DNA of 64,000 nt. It comes from Macrotis lagotis (taxonomy: Eukaryota > Chordata > Mammalia > Peramelemorphia > Peramelidae). The stretch spans positions 223,413,489-223,477,488 of the forward strand of contig NC_133661.1 of the NCBI RefSeq assembly GCF_037893015.1, written 5' to 3'. Below the pieces are notes generated by a model, which was given only the letters and a program-made list of their open reading frames with translations, was not told the DNA's origin and made no database searches. The stretch's first letter is position 1, and every line of letters begins with the position of its first letter. This document shows positions 1 to 12,199 of this stretch, piece after piece. Position numbers and translations under genes: made by a program.

Positions 1-324
1 GAATTACCTATTCCTTTACTCTCTTTTATTCCTCTCTAGGTCTTCCATTATATTCCAGTAACTTTTTCACCTAAAAATCATTCAGTTCCAGCAGCCTTCT
101 CATCCTAGAAGATTACTCCTTAGGGTCTCTTCCTCTAATCTAGTTTGTCAGTATCTACCAGAACTGCCATTTTAAGGAGGTGTTCCAACAAGATTTGTTC
201 CCTTGTTCCTTTCTGGGTTTCTTCATTTGTGACTCTCTGGACTTCTTTCTCCACCATGGTCCTGTGGGATAGGTACTCACCCAACACCAACTTTACAGCT
301 AACTTTTTTGGTGTTGTCTTTCCA
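1..324. other. No gene recognised
   Basis: AT-rich sequence with no recognisable coding motif. It may be the body of an old interspersed repeat whose tail follows directly. Confidence 0.4.
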
Positions 325-445
325 CATTAGAATTTAAACTTCTTGAAGGTGAAGATTGTCTTTCTTTTTATTAATATTTATATTTCCAGCACTTAGAACA
401 GTACCTAACATATAATTAACACTTAATAAATACTGTTGACATGAC
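325..445 (+). repeat. L2/MIR3-type 3' tail
   Basis: The order 'aacttcttgaagg', 'cagcacttagaacagt', 'cacttaataaata' matches the usual 3' end of L2-related repeats (ctccttgagggcag ... agcacagtgcctgg ... gcttaataaatg). Confidence 0.55.
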
Positions 446-679
446 TCTTCCATGTGTACAAATGAAATATTAATATATTACATGGTCGTGTATTAAGTGT
501 GTTACTTCAGAGGTAATGAGTTCTTTATTACTTTTCTATTTTCAGGGATTGGATGAATACCTGTGGATGTGGCTGAAAAAAATTTCTACTTTAGGCAGGG
601 ATTGGACTAAATGATCTTTAATCCCTCTAGGATTCCTGGCTGGAATGAATCAATGCATATAATACAATGCAATGCAGCA

Positions 680-790
680 CAATACAATAAACATTTATTA
701 AGCTATGTGCCAGGCACTGTGGTATCACTGGAGATAGGAATAAAAAGAAAGATAGTCTATGCTTTCATTTTAATGGGGGAAGAACACACA
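680..790 (-). repeat. L2 3' end, antisense
   Basis: Reads 'aaacatttattaagc', then 'gtgccaggcactgtgg', then an 'aatgggggaag' block. This is the reverse complement of the L2 3' end. The adjoining L2 fragment is in the opposite orientation. Confidence 0.6.
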
Positions 791-839
791 CAAAATGAAA
801 CTGAAAATCAGGAACAGGGACCTACATGATGATGGTGAA

Positions 840-1345
840 GTCCAAAGCAATCACCATGATTATGTTACTCTTCTCCTTAAAAATATTCTGTGACTCTTCA
901 GGGTCTTCTGAATAAAGTTTAAATTTCTTGATCTCAAAGTTCTCTAAAATGGCTACAAATTACCCTTCAGTCTTAAATCATTCTAATCTCCTTATTTTAA
1001 TATACATTCAAGTTAAATGTAACTGATTTCTAGTCTACTTACATTGCTCATTCTCATTCCTTCTTCTCTAAATACCTTACTGTATTTGAAATACATTATG
1101 GAAATGCTTTCAAGGACCAACTTAAATATTATCTCCTCAATTAAACTTTCCTCCTCAAAACTTCTTATCTCTACCACATTAAGTTGAAAGTAATCTCTGC
1201 TTCCTCAAATTCCTCACAGTTTTTTTGCCTGGATATCTCCTTTGGCACTTTGGTCTTCATGTCTTATTTCCCTTATTAGAAGACAAGTCCCTTGAGGTCA
1301 GAACTGTGTCATTTTTTTAGTCTTTGTATCCCTAGCACTTAGCAT
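840..1345 (+). repeat. L2 LINE 3' fragment
   Basis: Diverged L2 3' sequence, ending in 'ccttgaggtcagaactgtg' and 'atccctagcacttagca'. No reading frame survives. Confidence 0.55.
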
Positions 1346-1738
1346 CATGTTTTATCAATATTTATTTTATTCAGTTTTTAAAATTGTATTTATTTTATTC
1401 TGAACTTAATAAAACAAGCATTTCTATAACATAGAATAGGAAAAAAAGATCATTGCATAAGAAACTACAAGCCTATTATGTATAAATTGTTATTCCTTTT
1501 AAATATTTAATAAAGTTAGCATGTACATTTTTTTCCATTTCCTCCTCCCTACCCTAGAGATGGCTACTGTTAGGTAGAGATAGATGATAGATAGATAAAT
1601 AGATAAAATTATTCTATCCATACTTCTAATTATTAGCTCTTTCTCTGGATGAGGATAGTGCCTTTCTTCATATGTCCTTTATAGTTAAATTGGGTATTTA
1701 TAATAGAGAAAATAACTTATTGGCTCAAAGTCATTCTT

Positions 1739-1900
1739 TTTTTTTTAGTTGGATTTTTTTTCAAGGCAATAGAGTTAGTTAAGCAGCTTGCCTAAGGCCA
1801 CACAGCTAAGTAATTATAAAGTGTCTGAAGTCACATTTGAACTCAGGTGCTCCTGACTCCAGGGCTGGTACTCTATCTACTGTGCCACCTAGCTGCCCCT
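1739..1900 (-). repeat. tRNA-derived SINE (WSINE1/MAR1-type)
   Basis: Antisense SINE: T-run, 'aaggccacacagcta', 'gaactcaggtgctcctgac', 'gccacctagctgcccc'. It is bounded by a perfect 14-bp target-site duplication (TSD), tcaaagtcattctt, at 1725-1738 and 1901-1914. Confidence 0.93.
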
Positions 1901-2017
1901 TCAAAGTCATTCTTAGAACAATAATATTGTTATTGTATACAGTGTTCTGATTCTACTCATTTAGCTCATCATTATTTCATGTAAAACTTAATTTGTTGAA
2001 GTAGTAGAGGAAAAAAT

Positions 2018-2204
2018 CATTCCAATTATTGGTTATATAATCTTGAACAAATCACTTCCCCTCTCTGGAGCTCAAGTTTTCTCATTTCTAAAATGAAAAT
2101 ATTTGACTAAATGTTTCCTTGATTTCAGGACAGGACTTTAACACCTTTTTGTATCTCCCCATAGTGCCTGCAAAAAGTAGGCAAATATGTGTTGAATAAA
2201 TGGA
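2018..2204 (+). repeat. MIR fragment followed by L2-type tail
   Basis: The phrase 'tttctcatttctaaaatga' is the MIR motif for cctcatctgtaaaatgg. It is followed by 'catagtgcctg' and 'gttgaataaatgg', typical of an L2 tail. Confidence 0.55.
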
Positions 2205-2213
2205 GAGAAGGAT

Positions 2214-2352
2214 TTTTTTTGTTTGTTTTTTTGTTTTTTGCAAGGCAATGGGATTAAAGTGGCTTGCCCAAGGCCACACAGCTAGGTAATTTTTAAGTGT
2301 CTGAGGCCAGTCCAAGGTCAGTGCTCTATCCACTGCGCCACCTAGCTGCCCT
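2214..2352 (-). repeat. tRNA-derived SINE (WSINE1/MAR1-type)
   Basis: Antisense SINE with a small internal deletion around the tRNA B-box region. TSD gagaaggat at 2205-2213 and 2353-2361. Confidence 0.9.
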
Positions 2353-2359
2353 GAGAAGG

Positions 2360-2730
2360 ATGTTTTTTAAGGTTCCTTCAAACTCTAAAATATATGCTAT
2401 TTATGAAGATATTGGTTTTTTTTTTTAATTTGACATGAAGGTTCAATCCTCTTAAAAAGAAGAGTTGTATTTGAATTTAAATGCGATAGACTCTGGATGT
2501 CTTAGGAAGTTAAGACATCTATCTTGTTCATTAAGGACTCCAGTGAGTTATTTAATGCCAAGGTCAACAAATTCTCCATATAAATGAGTGGTAATTTGTT
2601 GGGAATGGCTGCAAAAAGCACTGTCCTTCATGTCATGATTGGCTAGATATTTAGTTCCATGAGTCCTCCCCTTTAAGGTCCACAGATCTAGATTTGTCTG
2701 AAGACTGAAAGCCGTGGAGTCAAACATGAT
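2360..2730. other. No gene or repeat recognised
   Basis: AT-rich unique-looking sequence between a SINE and a MIR. I see no coding motif on either strand. Confidence 0.4.
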
Positions 2731-2734
2731 GGCA

Positions 2735-2965
2735 ATACAATGTGACAGAGTGAAAGAACATTGACCAAGGAGCTAGAAAACTTGGGTTCCAATCCCAGCT
2801 CACTCACTTGCTAGTTATGGAATATTATGAATTACTTCATTTCTCTCATTATTTCCTTCTCTGGAAAAACTGGGATAATAAAACTGATTCTACCTGCCTC
2901 TCAGGTTTGGCTTTAGGCCTAAATTTTACTTTGATAATGGTCAAGTGCTATATTAAAACCAGTTA
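2735..2965 (+). repeat. MIR SINE
   Basis: Nearly full-length MIR: 'gggttccaatcccagctc' (head), 'aattacttcatttctc', 'ctgggataataaaactgat', 'ctacctgcctctcagg'. Confidence 0.7.
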
Positions 2966-3200
2966 TTATTGACTGTCAAATAAAAAGGTTAGACTACATG
3001 ATTTACAAGATCCCCCTATCTCTCAAATTCTAATTCCTAATATACTTTTTGACTCTAACATTCCCAATTCTAAAATCTCTTCCAGAAAAAAAAATTTTTT
3101 TAAATAAAATCTTTCCCAGGTCTAACAGTCTGTGTAATGTTATTGAAGAAATGATAGGTAAAAGAGGCATGAGAGCAAACAAAATTCTTTTTTATTCTTT

Positions 3201-3364
3201 TTTCTTTTTCTTTTTTTTTAGGTTTTTTTGCAAGACAATGAGGTTAAGTGGCTTGCCCAAGGCCACACAGCTAGGTAATTATTAAGTGTCTGAGGTCAGA
3301 TTTGAACTCAAGTACTCCTGACTCCAGGGCCAGTACTCTATCCACTATGCCACCTAGCTGCCCC
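3201..3364 (-). repeat. tRNA-derived SINE (WSINE1/MAR1-type)
   Basis: Full-length antisense SINE. The flanks repeat 'tcttttttattctta' on both sides, a low-complexity TSD. Confidence 0.9.
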
Positions 3365-3450
3365 CTCTTTTTTATTCTTATGAAATATCTGGAACTTCTT
3401 TGAAACCTCTTAAGTCTCTGGTCCAATTTCCCTTAGAAATCAGTGACTTT

Positions 3451-3526
3451 TAGCTGTGTGGCCTTGGGCAAGCCACTTTAACCCCATTTGCCTTGCAAAA
3501 ACCTAAAAAAAAAAAAGAATAAAAAA
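3451..3526 (+). repeat. 5'-truncated tRNA-derived SINE
   Basis: Only the 3' half (from TAGCTGTGTGGCC through the A-tail) is present. A clean TSD agaaatcagtgacttt (3435-3450 and 3527-3542) shows that it was inserted in truncated form, not eroded later. Confidence 0.88.
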
Positions 3527-3609
3527 AGAAATCAGTGACTTTTTTTAAGGATACTCATGTTTCAATATATCTACAAACATTCTTTCCTAGAATAAATTCC
3601 TGGGATTTG

Positions 3610-3800
3610 GTGGGGTAGAAAGATCAATAGACCTGAAATGTAAGATCTTTTAAGTTTAAGTTTAAGTCTAGGTCTTTCTAAATAGCAATTGTATGGGACC
3701 TTAGCTAAGTCACTTAAAGTCTTTCAGACATAATTTCCTCCTTTGTAAAAAAGGGATAATAACTCCCAGGAGTTGCCTCCAGGATTAATTATAAAATTAT
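3610..3800 (+). repeat. MIR SINE
   Basis: Diverged MIR with 'agctaagtcacttaaagtc', 'ttcctcctttgtaaaaaagg' and 'gataataactccc'. Confidence 0.6.
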
Positions 3801-3814
3801 ATATATTTGGGATT

Positions 3815-4420
3815 TAAAGCCTTTCTTAACCTGGACCTTTCCAACTTTTGCAGTTCTTTTTTATACCTTGTACCCTGCCTACCAACTACAACATTATTCA
3901 GTGACACTACCTCCTTGGTACTCTTATACTGACACTCCATCTTCAGGTCTGAGCATTTTCACTGGCTGACCCCCATACTTAGTTTTCTTTCATTCTTTAC
4001 ATCACATTTTAGCTTCTTTTTAACTTTTAGCTAAAATTCTACCTCTAGAAGTCTTTCCCAGTCCTCCTTAATCTTAGTGCCTTCCCTCTGAGATCATCTC
4101 CAATTTTTCCTGTATATGTCTTTTTTTTATACACAGCTCCTTACATGTTTCCCTCATTAGATAACGAACTCCTTGAAAGCAGGGTTTTTTTTTGCCTTTG
4201 TATTTTGGGTTTTTTTTTTGGGGGGGGGGTTTGAAAGGCAATGGGGGTTAAGTGCTTTGCCCAAGGTCACACAGCTAGGTAATTATTAAGTGTCTGAAAT
4301 CACATTTGAACTCAGGTTCTCCTGTCTCTTCCTGCTCCCTTGCCTTTGTATTTTTGGCACTTTGCCTGTGCCTGGCACTATTAAGAGTGGTTAATAAGTT
4401 CCTGTTGACTTGACTTGAAC
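3815..4420 (+). repeat. L2 LINE 3' end, split by a SINE
   Basis: L2 3' sequence: 'cattttcactggctgaccc', 'tagtgccttccctctgag', 'gaactccttgaaagcaggg', then after the SINE 'gcctgtgcctggcac' and 'gttaataagttcctg'. The phrase 'gcctttgtatttt' occurs on both sides of the SINE. Confidence 0.75.
4209..4338 (-). repeat. tRNA-derived SINE inside L2
   Basis: Antisense SINE lacking its extreme 5' head. It is flanked by 'gcctttgtatttt(t)gg', which duplicates the L2 target. Confidence 0.8.
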
Positions 4421-4722
4421 TATTTATCTAGCAGGGCAGCTGGGGGGGAACAAATGAGATAATGCTATTGCAGCAGATTGATCTTTGCAATGTATTTTGA
4501 GATCATAAGTGATTGTTAATGATGGAGTCAAAGAGATAATCAATCCAAATCTGTCAGTTTTGTGAGCCCCATCATTTTCCATTTGTCATATATTTCCCAT
4601 ACTCCCTTTCTTCCTCCTCCTTCTTATCCAGTGATTTCTTTCTGCCCATTTACTTTATTACTCATTTCATTAAACACTTTCCTTAAGATACTTATATATA
4701 TATATTGAGGCACCTATATATA

Positions 4723-4885
4723 AGTGGCACAGTGGATAGAGCACCGGCCCTGGAGTCAGGAGGACCTGAGTTCAAATTCATCCTCAGACACTTAATAATT
4801 ACCTAGCTGTGTGACCCTGGACAAGTCGTTTAACCCCACTGCCTTGCAAAAACCAAAGGAAGACCCAGAAAATAAAAAAAAAAAG
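4723..4885 (+). repeat. tRNA-derived SINE (WSINE1/MAR1-type)
   Basis: Sense SINE starting at 'ggcacagtggatagagcac' and ending in 'gccttgcaaaaacc' plus an A-rich tail. The first ~10 bases of the head are replaced by a TA-rich stretch. Confidence 0.85.
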
Positions 4886-4889
4886 ATAG

Positions 4890-6325
4890 TGTATTAGCCC
4901 TCCTAGGGGAAATTTTCTTTGTAAAAGATCTCAGGGAACCTGAAATGTTTAACCCCAGAGATGAATCCTTAATCCAGGAATTTCAAACACCAGTGGAAGA
5001 GATAATCAAGTACTGAAACAGTTCTAGGATAGCAGCAGCATAAAAAAATTTGAAAATGAGCAGTTTATTTCTGTTCTTAACTCTTCATATTTCTCTTCAA
5101 AAGGGTTATAAAATTCATAAAATAAGCAGCAAAATACTGAGAAATAAGAACAAAAGTCCCCTTGCCTTACTCTGTGAGGTGAATGACCTATCTACAGACA
5201 GAGAAAGGGAGAACAACAGGCAAAAAATTGAATGCACTCTGATCCTTGGAAAAAATTTTTTTTGTGAACAACTTTGAGCATGAATTAGATATCATGTTGA
5301 ATTATGCTTTTTCTGGGCTGTATGACTCAATATTTTCCCAATGATTAAAAGGAGGAAGACATCTAAATTAGATTTCCCTAATGAACTAGATGAGCTTTTA
5401 GGAGGCTAGGTTTTGTTTGGGACTTTATTATCTTTCTATGGAAGATATGAACATGGCCATGCTCATGAAGATTGGGATCTTATCTACTGGGGTATAGCTA
5501 CTAAGCCCTCTGTGAAGATGAGGACTGCTCCTTCTATTTCAGAAATCTGATCTATTTGGGGAAAGCTGGTTGTTTTGGACCACTATGGATTAGAGTCATC
5601 CTTTTGAAGTGGGTTATAAGAAGAGTTCCATGACAGAATCATATTCTTCTTGCCTTTTTCAGGACAAACTGAATATGAACTAGAGACTGGATAACTTACA
5701 ATTCCCTTTGATACCTGGATAGTATCTGAGCATTGGTATAGACTTCCAAGGACCAGTCAACCATTCCTGCCCTATCCCCCTTAGTCTTAGGGATGGCAGC
5801 CTCCTGACCTAAGAGATGACAATGACCAGGATGGAAGAGAAACAAGAGACTAAGCCATGACATGGGGAAACAAAACACTGCAATCAGTGTCAGTCTAATG
5901 GGAAAGGGGGTTACTGTTTTAGCAACTCTAGATATTCTCCATTTGGGAGTTCGATAAGACTGAAGACCTGTATGCACCTTTGGGATATAACTAAGTCTCT
6001 TGAATTCCAGACTGATATTCTTTCATCATATCACAATGTAGAAATCAACTGATGAGGAGAGACTGAAGAGAAGTGAGAGAGTTTGGAACACAGAGGAAAC
6101 AATCTGTTAGAATGCAAAGTAATGGGATCTACATAAAGTAGAGTTTACCTTAGCAATGAGAAGGATATTTCTTCATGTGATACAGAGGCAAAGGAAAAGA
6201 GTGCTAGAAGGCACCTGGGTGATGTGAAATGATAAGGAGAAGAGCAGGGGAAGCTCTCAGAGAATAGCCTCAATTTTTTTCAGTGAAACATGAGGCAAGG
6301 GAGAAAGGACCAAATTGTACAAAAT
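4890..6325. other. No gene recognised
   Basis: About 1.4 kb of unassigned sequence with scattered short open frames (for example 5050-5277 + and 5696-5977 -). None has a recognisable domain, codon bias or splice context. Confidence 0.4.
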
Positions 6326-6329
6326 ATTT

Positions 6330-6935
6330 ATAGCAGCTCTTTTTTATAGTGTCTAAGAATTAGAATCAAAGGGATGCCCATCAATTGGAGAATGTCTAAA
6401 CAAGTGGAATATGATGGTGATGAAATATTATTGTGCTATTAGAAATAACAAGCAGAATAATTTCAGAAGAATCTGGAAAGATTTATAAGAACCAATGCCA
6501 AGTAAAATGAGCAGAATCAGAAAAACATTGTAGCCCAAAACAACAATCATGTTCAATGAAAAACTATGAATGACTTAGCTATTCTTAGCAATAAAACAAT
6601 CCAAGACAATCCCAAAGGACTAATGATGAGGTATACTATCCACCTCCAAAGAACTAATATTGTCTGAATATAGACCAAAGTATGCTATTTTTTACTTTTT
6701 TATTTTTCAGTTTTTATTCATCTTCTTATACAAAATAACTAATATGGAAATGTTTTACGATTGCCCATGTATAACCTATATTTGATTACTGTCTCAAGGA
6801 ATGGAAGAGATGAAGGAGGGAGAAAAGGTGGGGGAAATAGAATTTGGAACTCAAAACTTTCTTTAAAAATGTAAAAAAAAATTGCTTTAACATGAACTTG
6901 GAGAAAAATAAAATATTATAAATATATATTTAAAA
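6330..6935 (+). repeat. L1 3' end (ORF2 tail and 3' UTR)
   Basis: Decayed end of L1 ORF2: 'atttatagcagctc', 'gatgcccatcaattggaga', 'gaatattattgtgctatt', 'gagcagaatcagaaaaaca'. A marsupial-type 3' UTR follows and ends AT-rich near 6935. Confidence 0.8.
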
Positions 6936-7324
6936 TGAGGCAAAGTTGCCATCTGAAGGGGTCGAAGAGGGTAGACATGGGAGATTTAAGAAGGAATGAA
7001 AAGGTTTATTAGGGTTGCAGTGATTAGTGGGATTGTGAATTAATTAGTGAGGGAATGATAGGAAGGAACTAGTTAGCAATAAGGACTCTCTGGAACTTTC
7101 AAATCACTAATAATTAGAGAAATGCACATTAAATAACTGCGAGATTTCCCCCCTCACACCCAGCAAATCAACAAAGATTATTAAAAAAATGACAATTGTT
7201 GGGGCTATGAGAAACAGGAATATTAATGCACTGCTCATAGAGATAGATATGAATTAATTAATGCAGCCTTTCTAGAAAGCAATTTGGAACTATGCCTTAA
7301 AAGTCATTCAACTGTGACTCATTT

Positions 7325-7695
7325 CCTACCAGTCATACTGCTTTGGAATTTCTGGGAACTTCTATATCATGCCTTCATACCCCAGAAAACTCATCATTGG
7401 GACATCTCCTGAAAGACTGAATCATGTCATAGTATCTCTGCCCCTTTGATTAGAGGGCAAAGCCATGAATTTTAAAATCTCCATTTAAGAAGGGGTTCCA
7501 GAGTAATCTTTTCCCTATTTCCTACCACCTACACTGTTATTGGACTTTTTCATCACACCCTTTCTTCTCTTCTTTAGTGTTTTCAGTTTCCTTTTGTCTT
7601 CTATTAAAGTATAAGCTCCTTGAGGTTAGGGGTTGTCTTTTTATATCCCAGGGTTGAGTATAAGACCTATACATAGTAAGCACTTAATGTTTATG
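7325..7695 (+). repeat. Unclassified insert with L2/MIR3-type tail
   Basis: Splits the surrounding L1. It ends in 'aagctccttgaggttagggg' and 'agtaagcacttaatg', as L2-related repeats do. The 5' part is not recognised. Confidence 0.45.
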
Positions 7696-7910
7696 GATTG
7701 ACTGACTCAGCTACACCCCTACTAATCTTATACTCCAAAGAAATCAAAGAAAGAGGAAAAGGACCCATAAATATAAAAATATTTAGCTCTTTTTTTGTAG
7801 AGGCAAGGAACTGGAAACTAATGAAATACCCATCATTTAGAGAATGGTTGAATAAATTATCACATATGAATGTAATATAATATTATTGTATTGTAAAAAA
7901 TAATGAAAAG

Positions 7911-8034
7911 GGGCAGCTAGTGGTGCAGGGGATAGAGTACTGGTCCTGGAATCAGGAGGATTTGAGTTCAGATCAGATCTCAGACACTTGATACTTAACT
8001 GTGTGATCTTGGGGAAGTCAAAAAAGAAAAGAAT
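7911..8034 (+). repeat. tRNA-derived SINE inside L1
   Basis: Sense SINE with several small deletions. TSD taatgaaaag at 7901-7910 and 8035-8044. Confidence 0.88.
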
Positions 8035-9451
8035 TAATGAAAAGGATGGTTTCAAGGGAAACCTGAGAACACTTGCATGGACTGATGAAGAGTAAAGGGA
8101 TCAGAACAAGAAAGACAACTGAAAAACAACTTTGAAAGGCTTAATAACTTTAATAGACATAATGGATAACAATGATTCCAGAGGACCAATGTTATTTCAC
8201 CACCTAATAAAGAGGCTATGAACAAAAAGTGCAGAATATCATACATTTTTAGATGTGTTTTGTTTGACTGTCCCTCATAAAAGGAATGTATACAGCACCC
8301 CTAAGCATACCATTTTTCAGAAAGCTTTGTAATTAGTGAGTAAACATTGCATTGCAAATCCCCAAATTTTCTTTTTTTTTGAAGATTTTATTTATTTTGA
8401 ATTTTACAATTTCTCCCCTAATCTTGCTTCCCTCCCCTTACCCACCCCCAACAAGAGGCAGTTTGTTAGTCTTTACGTTGTTTCCATGGTATGCATTGAT
8501 CTAAGTTGAATATGATGAGAGAGAAATCATATCCTTAAGGAAGAAACAAAGTATGAGATAAAGCAGAATTATATAATAAGATAACTTTTTAAAAAATTAA
8601 AGGTAATAGTCTTTGGTCTTTGTTCAAACTCCAGGATACAGATGGCATTCTCCATTGCAAATATCCCAAAATTGTGCCTGATTATTTCACTGATGGAATG
8701 AGCAAGTCCATTAAAGTTGATCATCACCCACATGTTGTTGTTAGGGTGTACAGTGTTCTTCTGGTTCTGTTCATTTCGCTCAGCATCAGTTCATGCAAAT
8801 CCTTCCAGGCTTCCCTGAATTCCCATACCTCCTGGTTTCTAACTGAACAATAGTGTTCATTATATGTTCACATACATATACCATAATGTATGTTCACATA
8901 CATATACAACAGTTTATTAAGCCATTCCCCAATTGATGGACATTCCCTCAAATTTCCAATTCTTTGCCATCACAAACAGAGCTGCTATGAATATTTTGTA
9001 CAGATGATGTTTTTACCCTTTTTCATAATCTTCAGGGTATAGATCCAGTAGTAGTATTGCTGGATCAAAGGGTATGTACATTATTGTTGTCTAGATCCTG
9101 TATCCATTTTGATCTTATCTTGGTATAGGGTGGTGAGTGTTGGTCTAATCCAAGTTTCTGCCATAGTAACTTACAATTTTCCCAACAGTCTTTGTCCAAG
9201 AGAGAATTTTATCCTAATAGCTGGACTCTGGGTTTATCAAAAAGCACATTACTATAATCAATTCCTGCTATTGCACCTAGTGTATTCCACTGATCCACCA
9301 CTCTATTTCTTGGCCAATACCAGACAGTTTTGAAGACTGATGCTTTATAATATAATTTTAGATCTAGTAGGGCTAAGCCACCTTCTTTTGCACTTTTTCC
9401 ATTAAATCCCTGTAGATTCTTGACATTTTATTTCTCCATGTGAATTTTCTT

Positions 9452-10319
9452 TTTTGTTGTTGTTGTTGTTGTTTTTTATTAAAGATATTATTTGAGTTTT
9501 ACAATTTTCTCCCAATCTTGCTTCCCTCCCCCCACCCCCACCCCACAGACAGCACTCCATCAGTCTTTACTTTGTTTCCATGTTATACCTTGATCCAAAT
9601 TGAGTGTGATGAGAGAGAAATCATATCCTTAAAGAGAACAGAATTCTCAGAGGTAACCAGATCAGACAATAAGATATCTGGTTTTTTTTCCCAAATTAAA
9701 GGGAATAGTCCTTGTACTTTGTTCAAGCTCCACAGCTCCTTATCTGGATACAGATGGTACTCTCCTTTGCAGACAGCCAAGAATTGTTCCCAATTGTTGC
9801 ACTGATGGAATGAGCAAGTCCTTCAGGGTTGAACATTACTCCCATGTTGCTGTTAGGGTGTACAGTGTTTTTCTGGTTCTGCTCATCTCACTCAGCATCA
9901 GTTCATGCAAATCCCTCCAGGCTTCCCTGAAATCCCATCCCTCCTGGTTTCTAATAGAAGAATAGTGTTCCATGACATACATATACCACAGTTTGCTAAG
10001 CCATTCCCCAATTGAAGGACATTTACTGGATTTCCAATTCTTTGCCACCACAAACAGGGCTGCTATAAATATTTTTGTACAAGTAATGTTTTTACCCTTT
10101 TTCCTCATCTCTTCAGGGTATAGACCCAGTAGTGGTATTGCTGGGTCAAAGGGTATGCACATTTTTGTTGCCCTTTGGGCATAGTTCCAAATAGCTCTCC
10201 AGAAGGGTTGGATGAGTTCACAGCTCCACCAACAGTGTAATAGTGTCCCAGATTTCCCACATCCCTTCCAACAATGATCATTATCCTTCCTGGTCATACT
10301 GGCCAATCTGAGAGGCATA
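9452..10319 (-). mobile_element. 5'-truncated L1 nested in older L1
   Basis: An 868-bp L1 3' end. Its tail appears on + as T-rich DNA plus (GTT)n at 9452-9480. It is bounded by a perfect 11-bp TSD, tgaattttctt, at 9441-9451 and 10320-10330. Removing it rejoins the older L1 ORF2. It carries the best-kept ORF2 C-terminus of the window. Confidence 0.92.
9836..10318 (-). pseudogene. L1 ORF2 C-terminal fragment
   Basis: A 160-residue open frame equal to the C-terminal domain of L1 ORF2. It shows the Cys-rich pattern CWKGCGKSGTLLHCWW near its start, then FDPAIPLLGLYPEE, CPSIGEWLSKLWYMYVMEHY and SEMSRTRKTLYTL. It lacks the endonuclease and reverse transcriptase because the insertion is 5'-truncated. 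The initial Met is fortuitous. It is not a host gene. Confidence 0.92.
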
Positions 10320-10717
10320 TGAATTTTCTTACAATCTTTTCTAACTCATTAAAGTAATTTTTTGGAGTTTTGACTGGTGGGGCACTAAGAAAGTAGTTTA
10401 ATTTTGGTAGAATTGTCATTTTCATTATATTTGCTATATATTTCATTATATTTGCTCTATGAACATTTGATATTTGCCCAGTTATTTAAATCTGATTTTA
10501 TTTGTGTGAGAAGTATTTTGTAATCGTTTTCAAAAAGTTTCTGAGTCTGCCTTGGCAGGTAAACTTCTAGGTATTTTATATTGTCTGAAGTTACTTTGAA
10601 AAGGATTTCTCTTTCTAGCTCTTTCTGCTGCATCTTGCTAGTCATACAGAAATGCTGAGGATTTATGAGAGTCTATTTTATATCCTGTGACCTTGCTAAA
10701 GTTACTATTTCTAGTAG

Positions 10718-10876
10718 GTTTTTTTTTAGGTTTTTTTTCTCAAGGCAAATGGGGTTAAGTGGCTTGCCCAAGGCCACACAGCTAGGTAATTATTAAGTGT
10801 CTGAGACCGGATTTGAACCCAGGTACTCCTGACTCCAGGACCAGTGCTTTATCCACTGTGCCACCTAGCCGCCCCC
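10718..10876 (-). repeat. tRNA-derived SINE inside L1 ORF2
   Basis: Full-length antisense SINE with TSD tctagtag at 10710-10717 and 10877-10884. Confidence 0.93.
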
Positions 10877-11232
10877 TCTAGTAGCTTTTTAGATGAGTTT
10901 TTGGGATTCTCTAGGTATACCATCATGTCATCTACAAAGAGTGAGAGTTCTGTCTCTTCTCTCCCTATTCTAATTCCTTCAATTTCTTTATCTTCTCTTA
11001 TTGTTGAAGCTAACATTTCTAATATGATATTGAATAGTAGTAGTGATAATGGGCATCTTTGTTTCACCCCTGATCTTATTGGGAATGCCTCTAGCCTTTC
11101 CCAACTGCATATAATGCTTGTTGATGCTTTCAGAGAGATACTGTTGATTATTTTAAGGAACAACCATTTATTCCTACACTCTCTAGTGTTTTTAGTAGGA
11201 ATGGGTGCTGTATTTTGTCAAAAGCTTTTTCA

Positions 11233-11390
11233 GGGGCAGCTAGGTGGCACAGTGAATAAAGCACTGGCCCTGGAGTCAGGAGTACCTGGGTTCAAATCCG
11301 GTCTCAGACACTTAATAATTACTTAGCTGTGTGGCCTTGGCAAGCCACTTAACCCCATTTGCCTTGCAAAAACCTAAAAAGTAAAAAAAA
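11233..11390 (+). repeat. tRNA-derived SINE inside L1 ORF2
   Basis: Full-length sense SINE, ggggcagctagg through the A-tail. It is flanked by 'ctttttcag' and 'cttttttcag', a TSD with a one-base length difference. Confidence 0.92.
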
Positions 11391-12199
11391 CTTTTTTCAG
11401 CATTTATTGATATAATCATATGGTTTCTGATAGGTTTGTTATTGATATAATTAATTATACTGACAGTTTTCCTAATATTGAACCAACCCTGCATTCATGG
11501 GATAAATCCTATTTGGTCATATTGTATTATCTTAGTGATAACTTATTTTAGTCATTTTGCTACAATTTTATTTAAGATTTTGCATCTATATTCATCAGGG
11601 AAATAGGTCTGTGATTTTCTTTCTCTGTTTTAACTCTTCCTGGTTTAGGTATCAGCACCATAGTTGTCATAGAAATAATTAGACAGAGTTCCATCTTCAC
11701 CTATTTTTTCAAAGAGTTTATATAGAATTGAAACCAGTTCTTCCTTAAATGTTTGATAGAATTCACTTATGAAAACATCTGCCCCTGGAGATTTTTTCTT
11801 AGGGAGCTCAATAATGGCTTGTTAAATTTCTTTTTCTGAAATAGGGTTATTTAGGTATTTAATTTGGATGCTATCCCATTGGGTACATACATATTCAGTA
11901 TTGAAATCACTTTATTGTCTATGATACCTTTTAGGAGGATATAGTTTCCTTCCTTATCTCTTTTAATGCTATCTATTTTTGCAACTGCTTTGTCTGAGAT
12001 AAGGATTGCCACCCCTGCTTTTTTCACATCAGCTAAAGCAAAATATATTTTGCTCCAATCTTTTATCTTTACTCTATATGTATCTCTCTGCTTCAAATGA
12101 GTTTCTTGTAAGCAGCATATTGTAGGATTTTGGTTTTTAATCCACTCTGCTTATCACTTACATTTTAAGGGAGAGTTCATCCCATTCACAATCAAAGTT

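Larger units (their letters stand above)
7090..8345 (+). repeat. Old L1 3' region, interrupted
   Basis: ORF2-end remnants are recognisable at 7100-7300 ('agagaaatgcacatt', 'ccagcaaatcaacaaag') and again at 7700-7880, where 'WLNKLSHMNVI' matches the conserved ORF2 C-terminus. The 3' UTR runs at 8050-8340 ('acaatgattccagaggacca'). A 370-bp block (7325-7695) and a SINE interrupt it. Confidence 0.75.

Noticed and set aside
10844..11326. 160-codon + frame
   Set aside because: Antisense of L1 reverse transcriptase joined to SINE sequence.
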